NCBI GenBank assembly: GCA_963565915.1
Contig: OY751488.1
Span: forward strand, 3,906,001-3,970,000
Source: Entoloma clypeatum
Lineage: Eukaryota; Basidiomycota; Agaricomycetes; Agaricales; Entolomataceae
Reading direction: 5' to 3'
Length of the DNA: 64,000 nt
This document shows positions 20,969 to 32,793 of this stretch, piece by piece. The translations under genes and the position numbers were made by a program. Under the pieces are notes generated by a model. That model made no database searches and was not told the origin of the DNA. It was given only the letters and a program-made list of their open reading frames with translations. The first letter of the stretch is position 1, and every line of letters begins with the position of its first letter.

Positions 20969-22087
20969 TGAACGACGAATTTACCTGTTACTTTTTTCCT
21001 TTCTCAATCACTATCAGGCTCGCATGCCTGGGCCGCTTCGATGGCGCGGAGGAAGTGCCTTCCCGAGATATTGACCTTCGTGCTCACCATCCATAACTCA
21101 CAAACACCTTCGTCTTACACCCAGACTCAGTGGATCTAGACTACAAATATACAAGTTGAACACCACAAAAGAATCACATTCCGCCAGCACCACCTCGATC
21201 GCGCGCGAAATGGCCTGAGCGACCGCTCTCACCTCGGCGCCTTCTTGAACCACCCCCGGCCGCGCCGACATATGCGCCCCTATACCCCGCCTCGTCGGGG
21301 CGCAGGCGCGGGCAATATGGGTCGGGTCGTTCACAGACAAACGCGTCGACGAGGTCTTTGACGTCAGATACTTCTTCCCCGACTACGGACGCGCCTTCTA
21401 CCTTTTTATTTTATTTCATGTCAATTGACAAAAAAAAAACCTTCAGCCGAAAACCGTGAAAAAAAAAATGAAGGCAAGGGCCACCTGCTGGGCGAACAGA
21501 AAACCAACACTCGTTGAAGTTGATCACACCGATATCCACGCCGCTGAACGACGCAACCCTCCTTCCCTCTCTCAGATCTTGCCTCCACAGTAACCAGCCG
21601 CCTATCTCACCATCCAGCGGAAAATTCGCGGACTCCGCCGGGAGTTTGACACTGATATCAGGAGCTGTCTAGCCCCGAGAACAGCTGGTGGATCAGGAGC
21701 GCGGTCAGCAAGGGCAGCGGGAGGATCCAGGCTCCTTTGCGTACGCCGCGTTGTACAGTATTTTTCTCCGATAGATCTAAGGGGCGGGGCGGGCGGGTCC
21801 GAGTCTTCTCTGGAATCTGCGGGTCATAGTACGCGAGCAAGGGCGGAATCGCGAAGAACGAGTTCGCCCGTGGGGTTTGAGCTCTGCAGCGGATGAAAAT
21901 ATGATTCACTGGACGGCAACATAAGACACGGACGGTGGCGAAGTTGGCCTTGCTAATCATTACGAGCCCTCATTCAAGATTGCTGTCGCTGTCGCTGAAC
22001 GATTTTACGAAGTGTTCAATCTCCTACACTGAAATTCTTTACAGCAATTGTCACAACATGTATGTACAAAAAAACACACCAGTACCT
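20969..22087. other. Intergenic, no supported gene
   Basis: Two A/T homopolymer patches lie near 21,400-21,470. Short open frames on the minus strand (21,098-21,340 and 21,658-21,960) lack recognisable domains or splice structure, and I do not call them genes. Confidence 0.5.
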
Positions 22088-24200
22088 CTACAGTGCATAA
22101 TTTTCATTGGCATCCAACCAGACCTCCGTATCCGTCGTATCATACTCCTCCGTCCCCTCCTCCCCATCCCTGACCAGCCTCATCACCTCATACACCCCCC
22201 TCTCCCCAGGCTTCTCGTGGCACTCCCACTCCCTCGGGTTCTCCTTCATAGCCTTCAACAGCCTCTCAACATACACCTCCCCCGTCCGATCCTCCTCCTC
22301 CAACCTGATATTCCACCCCAGACACAGGTGGTGGAACCCCCACCCCTCCACCACGCGGTTCGTCTCCTCGTCGCTGTCAATGTACGGCTCCTCCAGCGAA
22401 CGCAGTTGCGCCACGAGCCCGCGGGCGTGCGAGTACTCCATGTAGTACGTCTGGATCATGTCGTACGTGCACCCGCGCCGGAGCATCATCAGGATCATCT
22501 CCCCCTCTTCCTCCGAGCGTTCGGGGAAGCACCCTTCGTAGTCCGCCACGTTGATGGAAACCGTCGGGGGCTGCCACCGCCGCCGGACATACACCACGGG
22601 ACTCGCCTCGCGGTCCCAAGTCCGACCCTCCTCCGGGTCCGCGTTCTGGGTCGGTTCGTCAGCGCTCTCCTCGTCCTCATCCTCGTCCTCATCAAAATCT
22701 TCCTCTCCACCATACTCGCTCTCGCTCGGACTCGACGTGACGTACCCCAGCGCAAACCGCCTGCCACGCTCGTTAAATGACCACCTCACCGCACTTGAAG
22801 GCCACCCGATCCCTAGATCACCGTCTGAGTCACTCTCGTCCAACAAATCGTCATCATCATCGTCATCATCATCGTCGTTATCGTCATCATCGCTCTCCCG
22901 CCCAAGCCGCTCATCATCCGAACCCCTAAACAGACCCTTCCACGGATCCACACCCGGCGACGGGCTCCTCATAGCGCCGTCTCCGCCGTCCCTCGCATGT
23001 ACCAACGCATTCACGACGGACTTGACGAGAAACACGGGCGCTGGGCGGCGTTTGACGGCGCCTCGGCAGCACGGACACGATTTTTGGCGTGTGAGGAGAT
23101 AATACGGGTCGTCGGAGTCGTCCGCGTCACTGTCGTTTGCGGGGGGTGGTGCTGTGCGGAACCAGGACTGGAGGCATTGAAGGCAGAGGATGTGCCCGCA
23201 GGGTGAGAGTCTAAAGGGGGCCGGATTAATTGTGCGCCGGACAGTAGGGAAAGGTGGGACGTACGAGTAGGGTCTGTGGAGGAGGTCCATGCAGATTTGG
23301 CATTGCAGGGAGTGCTCGAATACGGTTATGAGCTAGCATATAGTCCCATTGTAAAGGATAGATGATGATATCGCTAATGAAAGACCGACCTCTTCGTTCT
23401 TTCCCGATTTTTCCTTGAGTGTTTTGATCTCTAGTTCGTGATTAGCTTTGAGCTGAAGATAATTATCAGTGATAACGATGGACAGAGATGAAAACCACCC
23501 GCACCACCGATTCTCCTTGTAGGCGACTTTTGAGCTCTTTGATTTCCTACAAAGACAATCATGTCAACGGCGCTCCTCCTATATAAGCGGGACGGACCTT
23601 TGCCTGCTTCTTTACCGTTTTCCTTGATTCCTGAGCGGACTTTTTGAGCAGCTCGATCTCCTTCCTCATGCGTTCAAGCTCGGCATGAGCAAAGGGACCG
23701 GAATACGCCTGTTTATCCGTACATTTGTCCCTGTGGACTTCCGGGTCTTCTTCTTCGATAGGCAAATAGCGTCGGGAGCGCAACGAGGGAGCGGCGACGG
23801 CCTTGCCTTTGTCCTTTCTGGGGATATCATGTGGCTCAGGGTCATGGTGCCGCCTGCGAAGGGAAGGGGCGTGGATAAAGGGAACTGCGAGGTCGTCGAA
23901 TGTGGACGGAGCGGTGACTGCTGTGCTGGTGCTCGCGGATCCCGAGGACTTTCTTCTATTGAGGGGGGACGGTGATGGTGGGGGGTGATCATGCCTCACC
24001 CTTCCAGAACTTGACTGAGCAGGTGGTTGATCAGGGAACCGACGGTGAGGCATGGGGTCGAAAGGAAGCGCGTCGTCTGGAGGAGCAACGACTTGGGTGT
24101 GATGCTGGCGCGATGGCCTGGGCCGGACGCGCTTGATCATAGACTCTGCAATGTTGTACAAGGCAAGCTGCGAGATCAAGCCAGAGACGGGACTTTCCAT
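22088..24200 (-). CDS. Coiled-coil RING finger protein, probable E3 ubiquitin ligase (634 aa, 5 exons)
   Basis: Exons (minus strand): 24200-23598, 23546-23499, 23452-23390, 23332-23265, 23210-22088. The total of 1,905 bp divides by three. The last intron is 54 bp and in frame, so reading through it is possible. Residues 1-170 are Pro/Arg/Ser-rich and disordered. About 175-245 form a charged coiled coil (ELERMRKEIELLKKSAQES...). A C3HC4 RING follows from about residue 249 (CQIC, SPCGHILCLQC, CPCCR). Then comes a strongly acidic region with a run of Asp and a folded C-terminal part rich in Glu and Tyr. RING domains recruit E2 enzymes for ubiquitination; the substrate is unknown. The donor of intron 2 is ambiguous (23498 or 12 bases upstream in gene sense). 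Its start codon is 69 bp from that of the divergent argininosuccinate synthase gene. Confidence 0.85.
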
Positions 24201-24269
24201 CGCTGAAAGGGTGTGACCTCAATACATAAGAGTCACAGAGTGCGTGACGCTCCTCAAACTCCATTGAAT
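24201..24269. promoter_or_regulatory. Short divergent intergenic region, shared promoter of RING gene and ARG1
   Basis: Only 69 bp separate the two start codons. It contains AGAGTCA (24229-24235), which reads TGACTCT on the minus strand, one base from the Gcn4/Cpc1 core TGACTCA that controls amino-acid biosynthesis genes in fungi. No clear TATA box is present. Either the 5' leaders are very short or the promoter elements overlap transcribed sequence. Confidence 0.45.
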
Positions 24270-25939
24270 ATGTCAGGCCGCGTCTTGCTCGCCTACTCTG
24301 GAGGCCTCGGTCAGTCCCGCTCATCCCACCCCGTAACCACTGATCTCCCTCTGTAGACACCTCCTGCATCCTCGCATGGCTCATCGAGCAGGGCTATGAG
24401 GTATACGCTTTCATGGCCGATGTTGGCCAGGAAGAGGTGCGCGATCCAATCGATCGTCTTTCTTGACTAACCGTCTTACACTAGGACTTTGTCGCTGCAG
24501 AGAAAAAGGCACTTGCTGTTGGTGCCAAAAAGTTCTTCCTCGCCGTTAGTCCGCCTTATCTTACACTCTGAATTTTTATCCACATCTCACCGCAGGATCT
24601 GAAACGGGAATTCGTCACTGAGCTCATCTACCCCGCCGTCCAGGCAAACTGCATCTACGAGGTTCGATACACCTATTCATCCATAAATGGCCATTTATAT
24701 CTATCTAGAACGTCTACCTTCTTGGAACATCGCTCGCCCGACCCGTCATTGCCCGCGGCATGATCGCCATCGCCGATAAAGAGGGTTGCGAGTACGTACA
24801 TACCAGTTTCACAACCCTCACAGTCCTCAACCTTCCCCACAAGTTACGTGTCTCACGGATGTACAGGCAAAGGTAACGACCAAGTCCGCTTCGAACTCGC
24901 CTTCTATGGCCTCAAACCCGACATCAAAGTCATTGCCCCTTGGCGACTCCCCGGTTCGTAAATTTCCGGACCCCCTCCTTCATCCCATTCCAACCCTTCC
25001 ACCACAGAATTCTACAACCGCTTCCCAGGCCGCCAAGCCCTCCTCGCCTACGCCGCCCAAAAGTCCATTCCTGTCGCCCAAACCACCGCCAAGCCCTGGT
25101 CCACCGACGAAAACCTCTTCCACATCTCCTACGAAGCTGGCATCCTTGAGGACCCCAACATCACGCCCCCCACCGACATGTGGAAGCTCACAACCGCACC
25201 CGAAGACGCACCGCAGATCCCCGAGCGCATCGCCATCGAGTTCCGCGCCGGGCTCCCCGTCAAAGTCACCCTAGAAGACAAATCCCACACCGACCCCGTC
25301 GACATCTTCCTCGCGCTCAACACAGTAGGACGTAAACACGGCATCGGCAGGATCGACATCGTCGAGAACCGGTTCATCGGCGTCAAGAGCAGGGGGTGCT
25401 ACGAGTCCCCCGGCGCGACGATCCTCCGCGCCGCGCACGTCGATCTCGAGGGGCTCACACTCGACAGGAATGTCCGCGCGCTTAGGGACCAGTTCGTCAC
25501 GATAGAGCTGAGCCGGATCTTGTACAATGGCCACTTTTTCACGCCCGAGAGGGAGTTTGTGACCGCGGCGATTCCGGCGAGTCAGAGGACTGTCAATGGG
25601 CTCGTGAGGTTGAAGCTGTACAAGGGAAATGTTGTCGTTGAAGCGCGGGAGAGCTCCGAGGTAATGTCTCGTTCGTTAAATAAACTGATTTTCTCTGCTG
25701 ATGGAGGTACAGGGTCTGTACGATGAACAACAATCATCGATGGACGAGCTGGGTGGCTTCGAGCCCACTGATACCACCGGATTCATCGCGATCGAGTCCA
25801 TCAGGATCAAGAAGTGTGTTTCTTTTTCCGGACAGCCTCGTCTACTTCGCTAAATTTGACTGGCAGGTGGGCACAGGCTAATATTCGCAAAGGCCAGGCT
25901 GGCGTCGAGCCTAAAGATGTCTACGGCAGCCGGGTCTAA
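24270..25939 (+). CDS. ARG1: Argininosuccinate synthase (421 aa, 9 exons)
   Basis: Joins citrulline and aspartate, using ATP, to argininosuccinate, the penultimate step of arginine synthesis (cytosol). Exons: 24270-24309, 24357-24436, 24485-24544, 24596-24661, 24709-24791, 24844-24953, 25008-25660, 25713-25813, 25867-25939. The coding sum is 1,266 bp. Introns are 47-54 bp with GT/AG ends. The N-terminal PP-loop AYSGGLDTS binds [21 protein letters not shown] and APWRLP are family signatures of the nucleotide and citrulline site. The large exon 7 holds the C-terminal synthetase domain ([37 protein letters not shown]). Length agrees with eukaryotic enzymes. No defects are seen. Confidence 0.97.
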
Positions 25940-28937
25940 GGGGTTCTAGTGTCTTATGTTGTACCATTGAAACCACTGTAAATGTATCTCCCTTCTCCCT
26001 GTGCTTTTATGTCGAAAATTCAGTGCCGTGTGCGATATACCACTTTCTTTCCATGTTAAAACAAACTCTTTAAGTTGTCGAGGTCGTGACTGGACGACTC
26101 GGACTAAAGAGAGCGACGAGGATTTTCTTGTTTGAGCACCAAAAAGAAACAACCCGAACCAGTATAACCCCGAAACCCTAATGTCTGAGATCAAAATTCC
26201 ATGTGATTCTCTACCTATTATATCATCTTTGTCTTGGCAGTTGTATAAAAGCCAGGTATTTTGTTCCCTTCTCTCCCTTTCACTCCCATAAATCTTTCTT
26301 CATCCACACAAAAATGGTGTGCAAACTAGTCCAAATTTCACTAAGCTGACATATTTCTGTTGTGTAGTCAGCATTGAATGTCCTTACTAACCAGGTTGCA
26401 ATCATTCTCAGCTTCAGGTCATTTATAAAGTATTGATGGTATTTGTAGGATGCACTCAATAGTGTTGCTGATGCTTTGATCACCTTTTGCACTTGTGACC
26501 CTGCTGGCTAGTCTGTGTCATATATGCTTATCTGCCATGTTGTACACTTATCATCTTCAGTGGTTTGCTCCAACTGCAAGGACTACCAGATGATAGCATG
26601 CAGGCTGTCTTGGTTCGCCGCATACGTGAACAAGCTAAGACAACTGGGTTCACACAGACTGACACCCTGCAATGGGCAATGGAGCTTTCAGCTTCTGTGT
26701 CTGTTGTATGTTGCCTGTCTTTTTTGGTCATATACTCATGCTTTGATACTTATGAAGATTAATATTGACCTTGATCTTAGCCAATTGCTCACTGGATTAA
26801 TAATTTGAGTACAGGGGCTGGAGGGTGGTAGACAGTGGTGAGAAGAATCTCAATGAGTCTCAGGTCATCGACCCAGTTCTGGTGGTGGCAGTGCTGACAT
26901 AGTACTGGTGATTAAGCATGAAGATGGTGAAACAATGGAAGTGAGTCTGGGGATGAGCGCAAGCGATATCTCTATCACACACACAAACACCAAACACAAC
27001 AATGAAGACCGAACAAGTCTCGCGATGTGTACTTCTCGATCGATATAGTTCAGGGTGATGAGTGGGATCACTCAGGATGCGACTCTTCCAAACAACAATT
27101 GAATAACTCATTTAGCGATGGCTCAATAAGTCTTGAACAAGACTTAGAGATAGTTCTCAATAGATAATGAACCAAGGTTTGTGATTTCCGAACCAACAAG
27201 ACTTTGTGAACACGATCTCAACCGAATACGAACACGACAATGACCAATACGACCGACAGATAACACAATTTGACAATTGACAAGTTCTCAAACACACAAA
27301 ACACAATTGCAACTGACTTCCGATGCAAACCAAACGATCTCGAGGCTTCAATGATACTCGCGAATGACCACAGATGCACAAGACAAATGCTATCAATTCT
27401 GGGGCACAATCTAACCTCCCCTATCTATGACGAAACTATGAGACTTTATACATGAGCAGCAATAAATATAGAAAAAGGATGCATGTGGTCTCGCTAAGGG
27501 GTATCCAGTCAAGTGAGCCTTCACTAGAGACATTGTGATGTGTCCATGTGGTTGACAATGTGACAGGTACGTTCTTTTCTCCATATTCTACCTCTATCAT
27601 GCTTGTGAGGACACTATTTCACTATCTTGGTACATCTCGCGACGATGCCAATGAGTTACTGCGAGGTATCAGATGCTTGGATTAAGGGTCATCTCGGTAA
27701 GCAACCGATCAACAACCGATCCATATCAATATGTCTGCCATGTAATGCACATTGATCGTGGTGTATCAAACCTGATCTCAGTCTGTTCGATCCGATGTCA
27801 TTGGCTATTCCCCATATGGACCATTTGGACGCAAAGCGAGGCGCACATTTGCCAAGCCTCTTGCGAGAATGTCTCCAGTCAAGCCCTCGATGTATAGTAG
27901 ACAGTGCTAGTGTCAGCGATAAATCCAATATAACCAATCTCCTTGTTTTGTGCTTCATTTTGAGAGGTGCTTGATAGTCTTATCTATCTCGCGAGGCGAT
28001 CCCATAGCTCTCGAGTATCATAGCTAAGCCCATAGTAGTGACCAGTGCTATGTCCTACATTGCCATGGTCTCTCTAACATTGCCACTAAGTCCTCAGAAT
28101 TGAAGCTCATCTAGGACTCTCTATATCCCTTAGAGATAGTGTGAAATGATGCAAAATGCGAAGATTTAGGCCTAGATGCATCACGGCCCTATCATCTCCC
28201 CCACACTAAATCTTGACTGTCCCAGTCAATCCTATCTAGCGACAGCGATATGACCAGTCCACTCTAGCACTGATCTCAATATATCTGAGCCTCAACCCCA
28301 AAACATGTCCTCGTGAACCAACTCTGCTTGAAATGCCTCGCAGTTATGACCATTACTATGTCCAATATTTCCCAAAACATCACGAAAGACATAGACTCTT
28401 CTGTTCACATTTTTACAAAGCTTTGACTGACCTATCTGCATCTCAATAGAGCCTTGCAGAACATTGCTATCTGCTTGGATATGAGCCTTGAACATCTCAA
28501 AGACTTCCATTCCATTTTTCATGTCATATACAGGCACATTGTCCACATGTAGTATTTCGCTTTTGCCAATGTCTAACTCTCAGAAGTCTAAGTGGAAAAA
28601 TCACAAGTCCATCCCCTAGGAGTAGTCTTCTTTGAGAACAGGCAATCAATTTCTCAATCTGGTGCATCACGAATGCATGAAGTCATGTAACAGATCTGGT
28701 GTTGTTTGGCTAGGGCTTCATGGCAAACCCTATTTAGGTAGTTGTTTACCTTACATAAGCCCTAGCCCTTATCTTCACACCTGCATGAGTACCCTAGCAA
28801 TCCATTCACTTGTCTAGTTTACTCCATGCTACGTGAGGTATTCGGAGCTCCCTGTAACGACATGTTACATTTTTTAAACTATTCTACTGGTTCTATACTC
28901 TCTTAGACTCTTACAACCGAAAACGGCAAAAATCATT
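25940..28937. other. 3-kb region without a supported gene; left flank of element E
   Basis: Mixed AT-rich sequence. A 65-codon plus-strand frame at 26565-26762 (SMQAVLVRRIREQAKTTGF...) looks protein-like but is isolated and not recognised. The part from about 27,450 onward may include remains of the 5' LTR and leader of gypsy element E; I could not match it to a 3' LTR. Confidence 0.4.
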
Positions 28938-28992
28938 GGTGTGTCGCCACACTTTTCAGCAACACTAAAGGTAAAACCTTATCTTGACATTC

Positions 28993-31895
28993 ATGGGAAA
29001 ACATGAGTCTTCCCCAGGCCATAATACGGTCAGACCTACCAAGGGAACAGTAGTTCCCTCAGCTGGAAATCCAGTAGTAGCTATGGCAGTCAAATTAGAG
29101 ACTGCCACGTCACATGTGAGAGGCCGCGCTGAAGCGGTACCCCGATATGTAGGTCAGCGGCCTACACATGGAAGCATGTCAGAAGCTTCTGAGTCAGTTT
29201 TAGGATGAGCGATACGTAGCACGTCCAGGAACTCACTCATGAGTTCCAATAGCCAATATAGCTTAAAGGGCCTTCTTGGCTCACCTAATACCCTAAGAGT
29301 CATTGGCACCAGAGAGGCATATGTTATGCCTATACATGTGCCGCAACCCAAAGTGGTCACAGGTACAAAGACTAGCTTCTTGGCTCAAGGCAGCCCAAGA
29401 GCTAAGGAGGGATTTTTAATCCCTCGAACAGCAATGCCTGGGCACTACAACTCAGGAGTGCCTCCTCCACCAACTCCCGAAGAAAGGGAGCAGTTCTCGC
29501 CCATAGTAGGCTATAGGCAGCGACGAGTCACTGCAGAGGTTCCTAGTGTGGAGCCTCCCTTCATTCCAATTTTGGGTGATCATAGACTCAAAATTGGAAT
29601 CAAGGTTATATTTAATGAGACTGGGATTCAAAGTAGAACCCAGCAAGAATGGGTGGTAAGAGCCGTTCAAAATGAAGTTGACAAATTACTTGTCGAGATG
29701 GGGCCAGGAGTAGTCTTGTCCCAAAACCACCCAGCAATGTTTTTGAAAACATTGCAGAGGTTTATCAAGACGCAGCCGCAAAGCATCCTAACCCCTGAAC
29801 CCATCGCGCTGATGATCGTGCACGACAAATATTATCAGGACTTAGAAGGTTTAGACCTCAAAGGGGAAAGCAACTTTTCCCAGGACCCAACGGTGGTGCA
29901 GCGAGCATTGCTCGAGCAGGACAATGCTCCCATCCAGTTGGGCAATACCACAACATGCGACCTCGACATTGAAGTCGCCATGGGACAGATCTCCGTGCCC
30001 AGACAAGTGGGGGAAACTCAGATGAGTTTCAAGAAGCGGATGAAAGCAACCCAGAGGATTGCTGAAGTGGGGCGAATTGACCCACACAAAATGGACCGCG
30101 CGAGCACCACAGTTGATTCGCAGTCAGTACCCGCAGGGTTGCAACAGGGGCCAATGGGTCAGTTGTTTCTGAAAGAAACGCAAGAGCTGCCCGGACTGGG
30201 GTATGTTCCCAGGGCGAAAACAATGGTGGACCAAATTGTCCACCAAAAGATGCGGAATGAAGACTTGTTTAAGAGGGGCTTCTCGTGTTATAAGGATCAG
30301 ATGGTGGCATTCTATAATGGTGCCTCCATAGACCTCCAGAAGGTGCAGACAACGCATCTGCAGGGATACACGGCCCAAGCACCTAACCCGGATGACAGAG
30401 GAGGAGATGATGATGATGATGATGATGACGATGATAGGAGATCACATAGATCTCCAGATGCCAATCGTCAGGGAGGACAGGGTCCTCCCTTCCCTCCGCC
30501 CAATAGGGATGGAAATGGGGGATGAGATCTTCCCCCACCATGGTTTGGACGACCGGGAAATGGCGACGGTGGTTGTCAACCATCTCGGAGAATGGATCAG
30601 CCGTCAAATGGTGACGGCTACATAAACTTCAAAGAGGAGCAGGCAAGTATGATGCCTGACCCAGTGTTCAACCTCTTGGGCTCTGAAGGATTAGCGGAGT
30701 CCCTGTGTTACCATAGGGAGCGCAAGGTGCAGAGGCTGGTCAATCTCATTTACAGACATTTGTCTGTAAGGCTGGCCCTACCAGATGGGGCCAAGCCCAG
30801 ACGATCCGATGGATCATCTATTACGAAATTTAAGGGTTCCCAAAGGTTTAAGGAACTGGAGGACTAGCTAGCCCTCCTTGTGATTCATCTGGAATCTATA
30901 CAGTATGGTGGACCTGACAGGGACTGCGAACACATGCTGGTCATGGCAGATTTCTTAACAGGGCAGGCCCTGAATTGGTATATGGAACATGTCATGCTGT
31001 CAACGGACAGCAATGAATTGTGGACGTTTGAGGAGATCGTCATCGGTCTATATGACCAATTTGTACACCCTTCTGTGATGGAAGATGCTCACACCGAGTT
31101 GGAGCAGGTGGAGTACTCCTCTTCAAAGGGCATACAAGGTGTCTATGATGAGTTCAAGGTTCACGCCCAGAACATGGCGGAGCAGCCAGATAACCATACA
31201 ATGGTTAAGGCTTTCTTAGCCGCCCTGCCCTCGGGATGGCGGAAACAACTTTTCTGCCAAGGGTTGTCCCCAGTTATGAACAATGTTGCTGAGTTTGTTG
31301 CTGGGGCAAAAGTCTTGGAAATCATGGACAGAACTGCCCAGCTTTATGAGCAGTACATAGAAAAGAAGCCACCAGTGAGGAGAGCGACAGCTGGAATGGT
31401 ACACAATGCGACCACTGGAGGGCTATTACAGTCCCTCAGGAGAGGCGCTACTCAGTAGCAAAAAAACCGCTGATAGCGCCACGGGCGCTCCAGAAGCAAA
31501 ATCAGACAGAGCGACTGAAACAGGACGATCACAAGGATCGTCCGCAGGCTTACAATAAAGCCTGCAACACCAATGACAAGGTGGGGATTGCCAAGGGTAA
31601 AGCACCTGATGGAATGTCCTTGTGCTTTAACTGCAATCAGCCAGGTCATTATGCCCAGCAATGTCCATGCCCACCTCGCCGGAGGACGGATCAGCTATGA
31701 GCAGCTCATACAGAGTTGCCAATTGGGTCTGGTGATGAGGGGGATAGAGAAGATGCTGACGATTCAGCATCAAACGGGGAGGATGACGGACCCAATCCAG
31801 TGGGCTCGGATTATGAAGCTGAGGACATTGTCCAGTTTGAGGTGGAGGACAGCGGATATTTGTCTGACGGAGAGCGCCTCCACACGATGACGGAG
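28993..31895 (+). pseudogene. Gag of gypsy element E
   Basis: A long Gag frame from ATG 28993. Basic N-terminus, a helical region, an acidic run of ten Asp codons near 30,405-30,435, then the retrotransposon gag domain (LTGQALNWYMEHV, FEEIVIGLYDQFV, AFLAALPSGWRKQL; 30,880-31,400). After a frameshift near 31,430 comes a zinc knuckle CFNCNQPGHYAQQC (31623-31664) and an acidic linker that reads straight into the protease beyond element D. Stops: TGA 29206-29208 and 30523-30525, TAG 30865-30867 and 31456-31458, and one TGA just after the knuckle. Confidence 0.82.
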
Positions 31896-31900
31896 GTACC
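31896..31900. repeat. Target-site duplication of element D (left copy, GTACC)
   Basis: GTACC recurs at 38472-38476. Removing D and one copy restores the E reading frame. Confidence 0.92.
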
Positions 31901-32270
31901 TGTTATGCGTAACAAACCGTTCCAAGGTTCGGGCAGAGTATGCAGGAAGATGGAAAGGCGAAGAGCAATGTGATTGCTAAATCTAAGGAATGTAGCTATG
32001 GTACATGAGGTTTATATAGTACTGACTATGAGTGGTAGCGAATGAGTCAGTAACTGCGGGAGGCAGTGCGCATGAGTAAGGCGACTGCGGAAGGCTATGC
32101 ACTAATGAGTAAGCTGACTGCGGAATGAGTCAGACAGCTGCGGAAAGCGAGTCAGCGCGGGAGCGAAGTATACTAAAGGAAGTAAAGTATAATACGATAT
32201 GTGTAAGCGGGGGCCGATGAGTAAAAGTGAAAAAGTAAGCGTATACGTCCGTAGTCGTTAGTCCGTAACA
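31901..32270 (-). repeat. 3' LTR of element D
   Basis: TGTTA ... TAACA, 370 bp. TATA box in element sense (complement of TTTATATAG). Four CTGCGG-type units, and TGAGTCA at 32043-32049 and 32126-32132. Confidence 0.93.
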
Positions 32271-32307
32271 TGTTCCCCTCCTCAAGGTCTGTGTCCTCAC
32301 AGACTAC

Positions 32308-32676
32308 CTACTCCCATCCATCGTTGCCATTTGGATCGGCCCAGGCAGGGTCAACTCGGTTACCCCAATCCTTTATCAGTTCATCGTTTACTGCCATGGC
32401 AAACTCTAAACCTCGAACGGCGAGGCGAAGGCGTCGATTCTCGACAGCAAGGGTGTTGGTATAGTTTTTGAGGATGAGCTTCTCCTCAGCAGTGGGGGCG
32501 GTTGGTAAATTGGAGAGGGTATGAAGGCGGATATGCATCTGCCGGTGGAGGATGTCGGCGACGGAGGTTTCGAGCGCATGGATCTGGTCGCGCATGGAGA
32601 GCGCTTCGCCGATGAGGGTGGTGATGGTGGGGTTGATATCGGAAGCATTGGTGGAGGCGGTGGTGATGTTGGACAT
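32308..32676 (-). CDS. ORF3 of chromovirus D, unknown helical protein (122 aa)
   Basis: Homologue of ORF3 in element B (5158-5529), in the same position between pol and 3' LTR, intact from ATG to stop. It begins MSNITT, keeps EALSMRDQIHALET and HRQMHIRLH, and ends in a Trp/Asp/Gly-rich tail (DPAWADPNGNDGWE). About 64 percent identical to the B copy, with frequent silent changes, whereas pol of the two elements is about 95 percent identical. Two helices with a Pro-containing turn suggest a coiled-coil hairpin. No known domain, signal peptide or membrane segment. Function unknown. Confidence 0.75.
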   Translation of the reverse strand: MSNITTASTNASDINPTITTLIGEALSMRDQIHALETSVADILHRQMHIRLHTLSNLPTAPTAEEKLILKNYTNTLAVENRRLRLAVRGLEFAMAVNDELIKDWGNRVDPAWADPNGNDGWE

Positions 32677-32793
32677 GGCAGAAATGATGTTTGAAAGGTA
32701 TAAGAAGAACGGCGTGTTGGGCAAGAAGAGTTGGAGCGGGGAACTCGATGTGACAGAAGTCGATGTGGAAAATGGTTCTCAAAGTTTGTTCTT

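Larger units (their letters stand above)
28938..31900 (+). mobile_element. Ty3/gypsy element E, left part (leader, gag), decayed
   Basis: A candidate primer site TGGTGTGTCGCCACAC (28938-28953) lies just before the gag start at 28993. Element D splits E at 31900; the right part resumes at 38472 after the duplicated GTACC. Several nonsense codons and at least one frameshift are present. LTRs were not identified with confidence. Confidence 0.8.

Noticed and set aside
22551..23102. Plus-strand Ser-rich frame opposite the RING gene
   Set aside because: It is the complement of the Asp/Glu-rich coding run of the RING protein.
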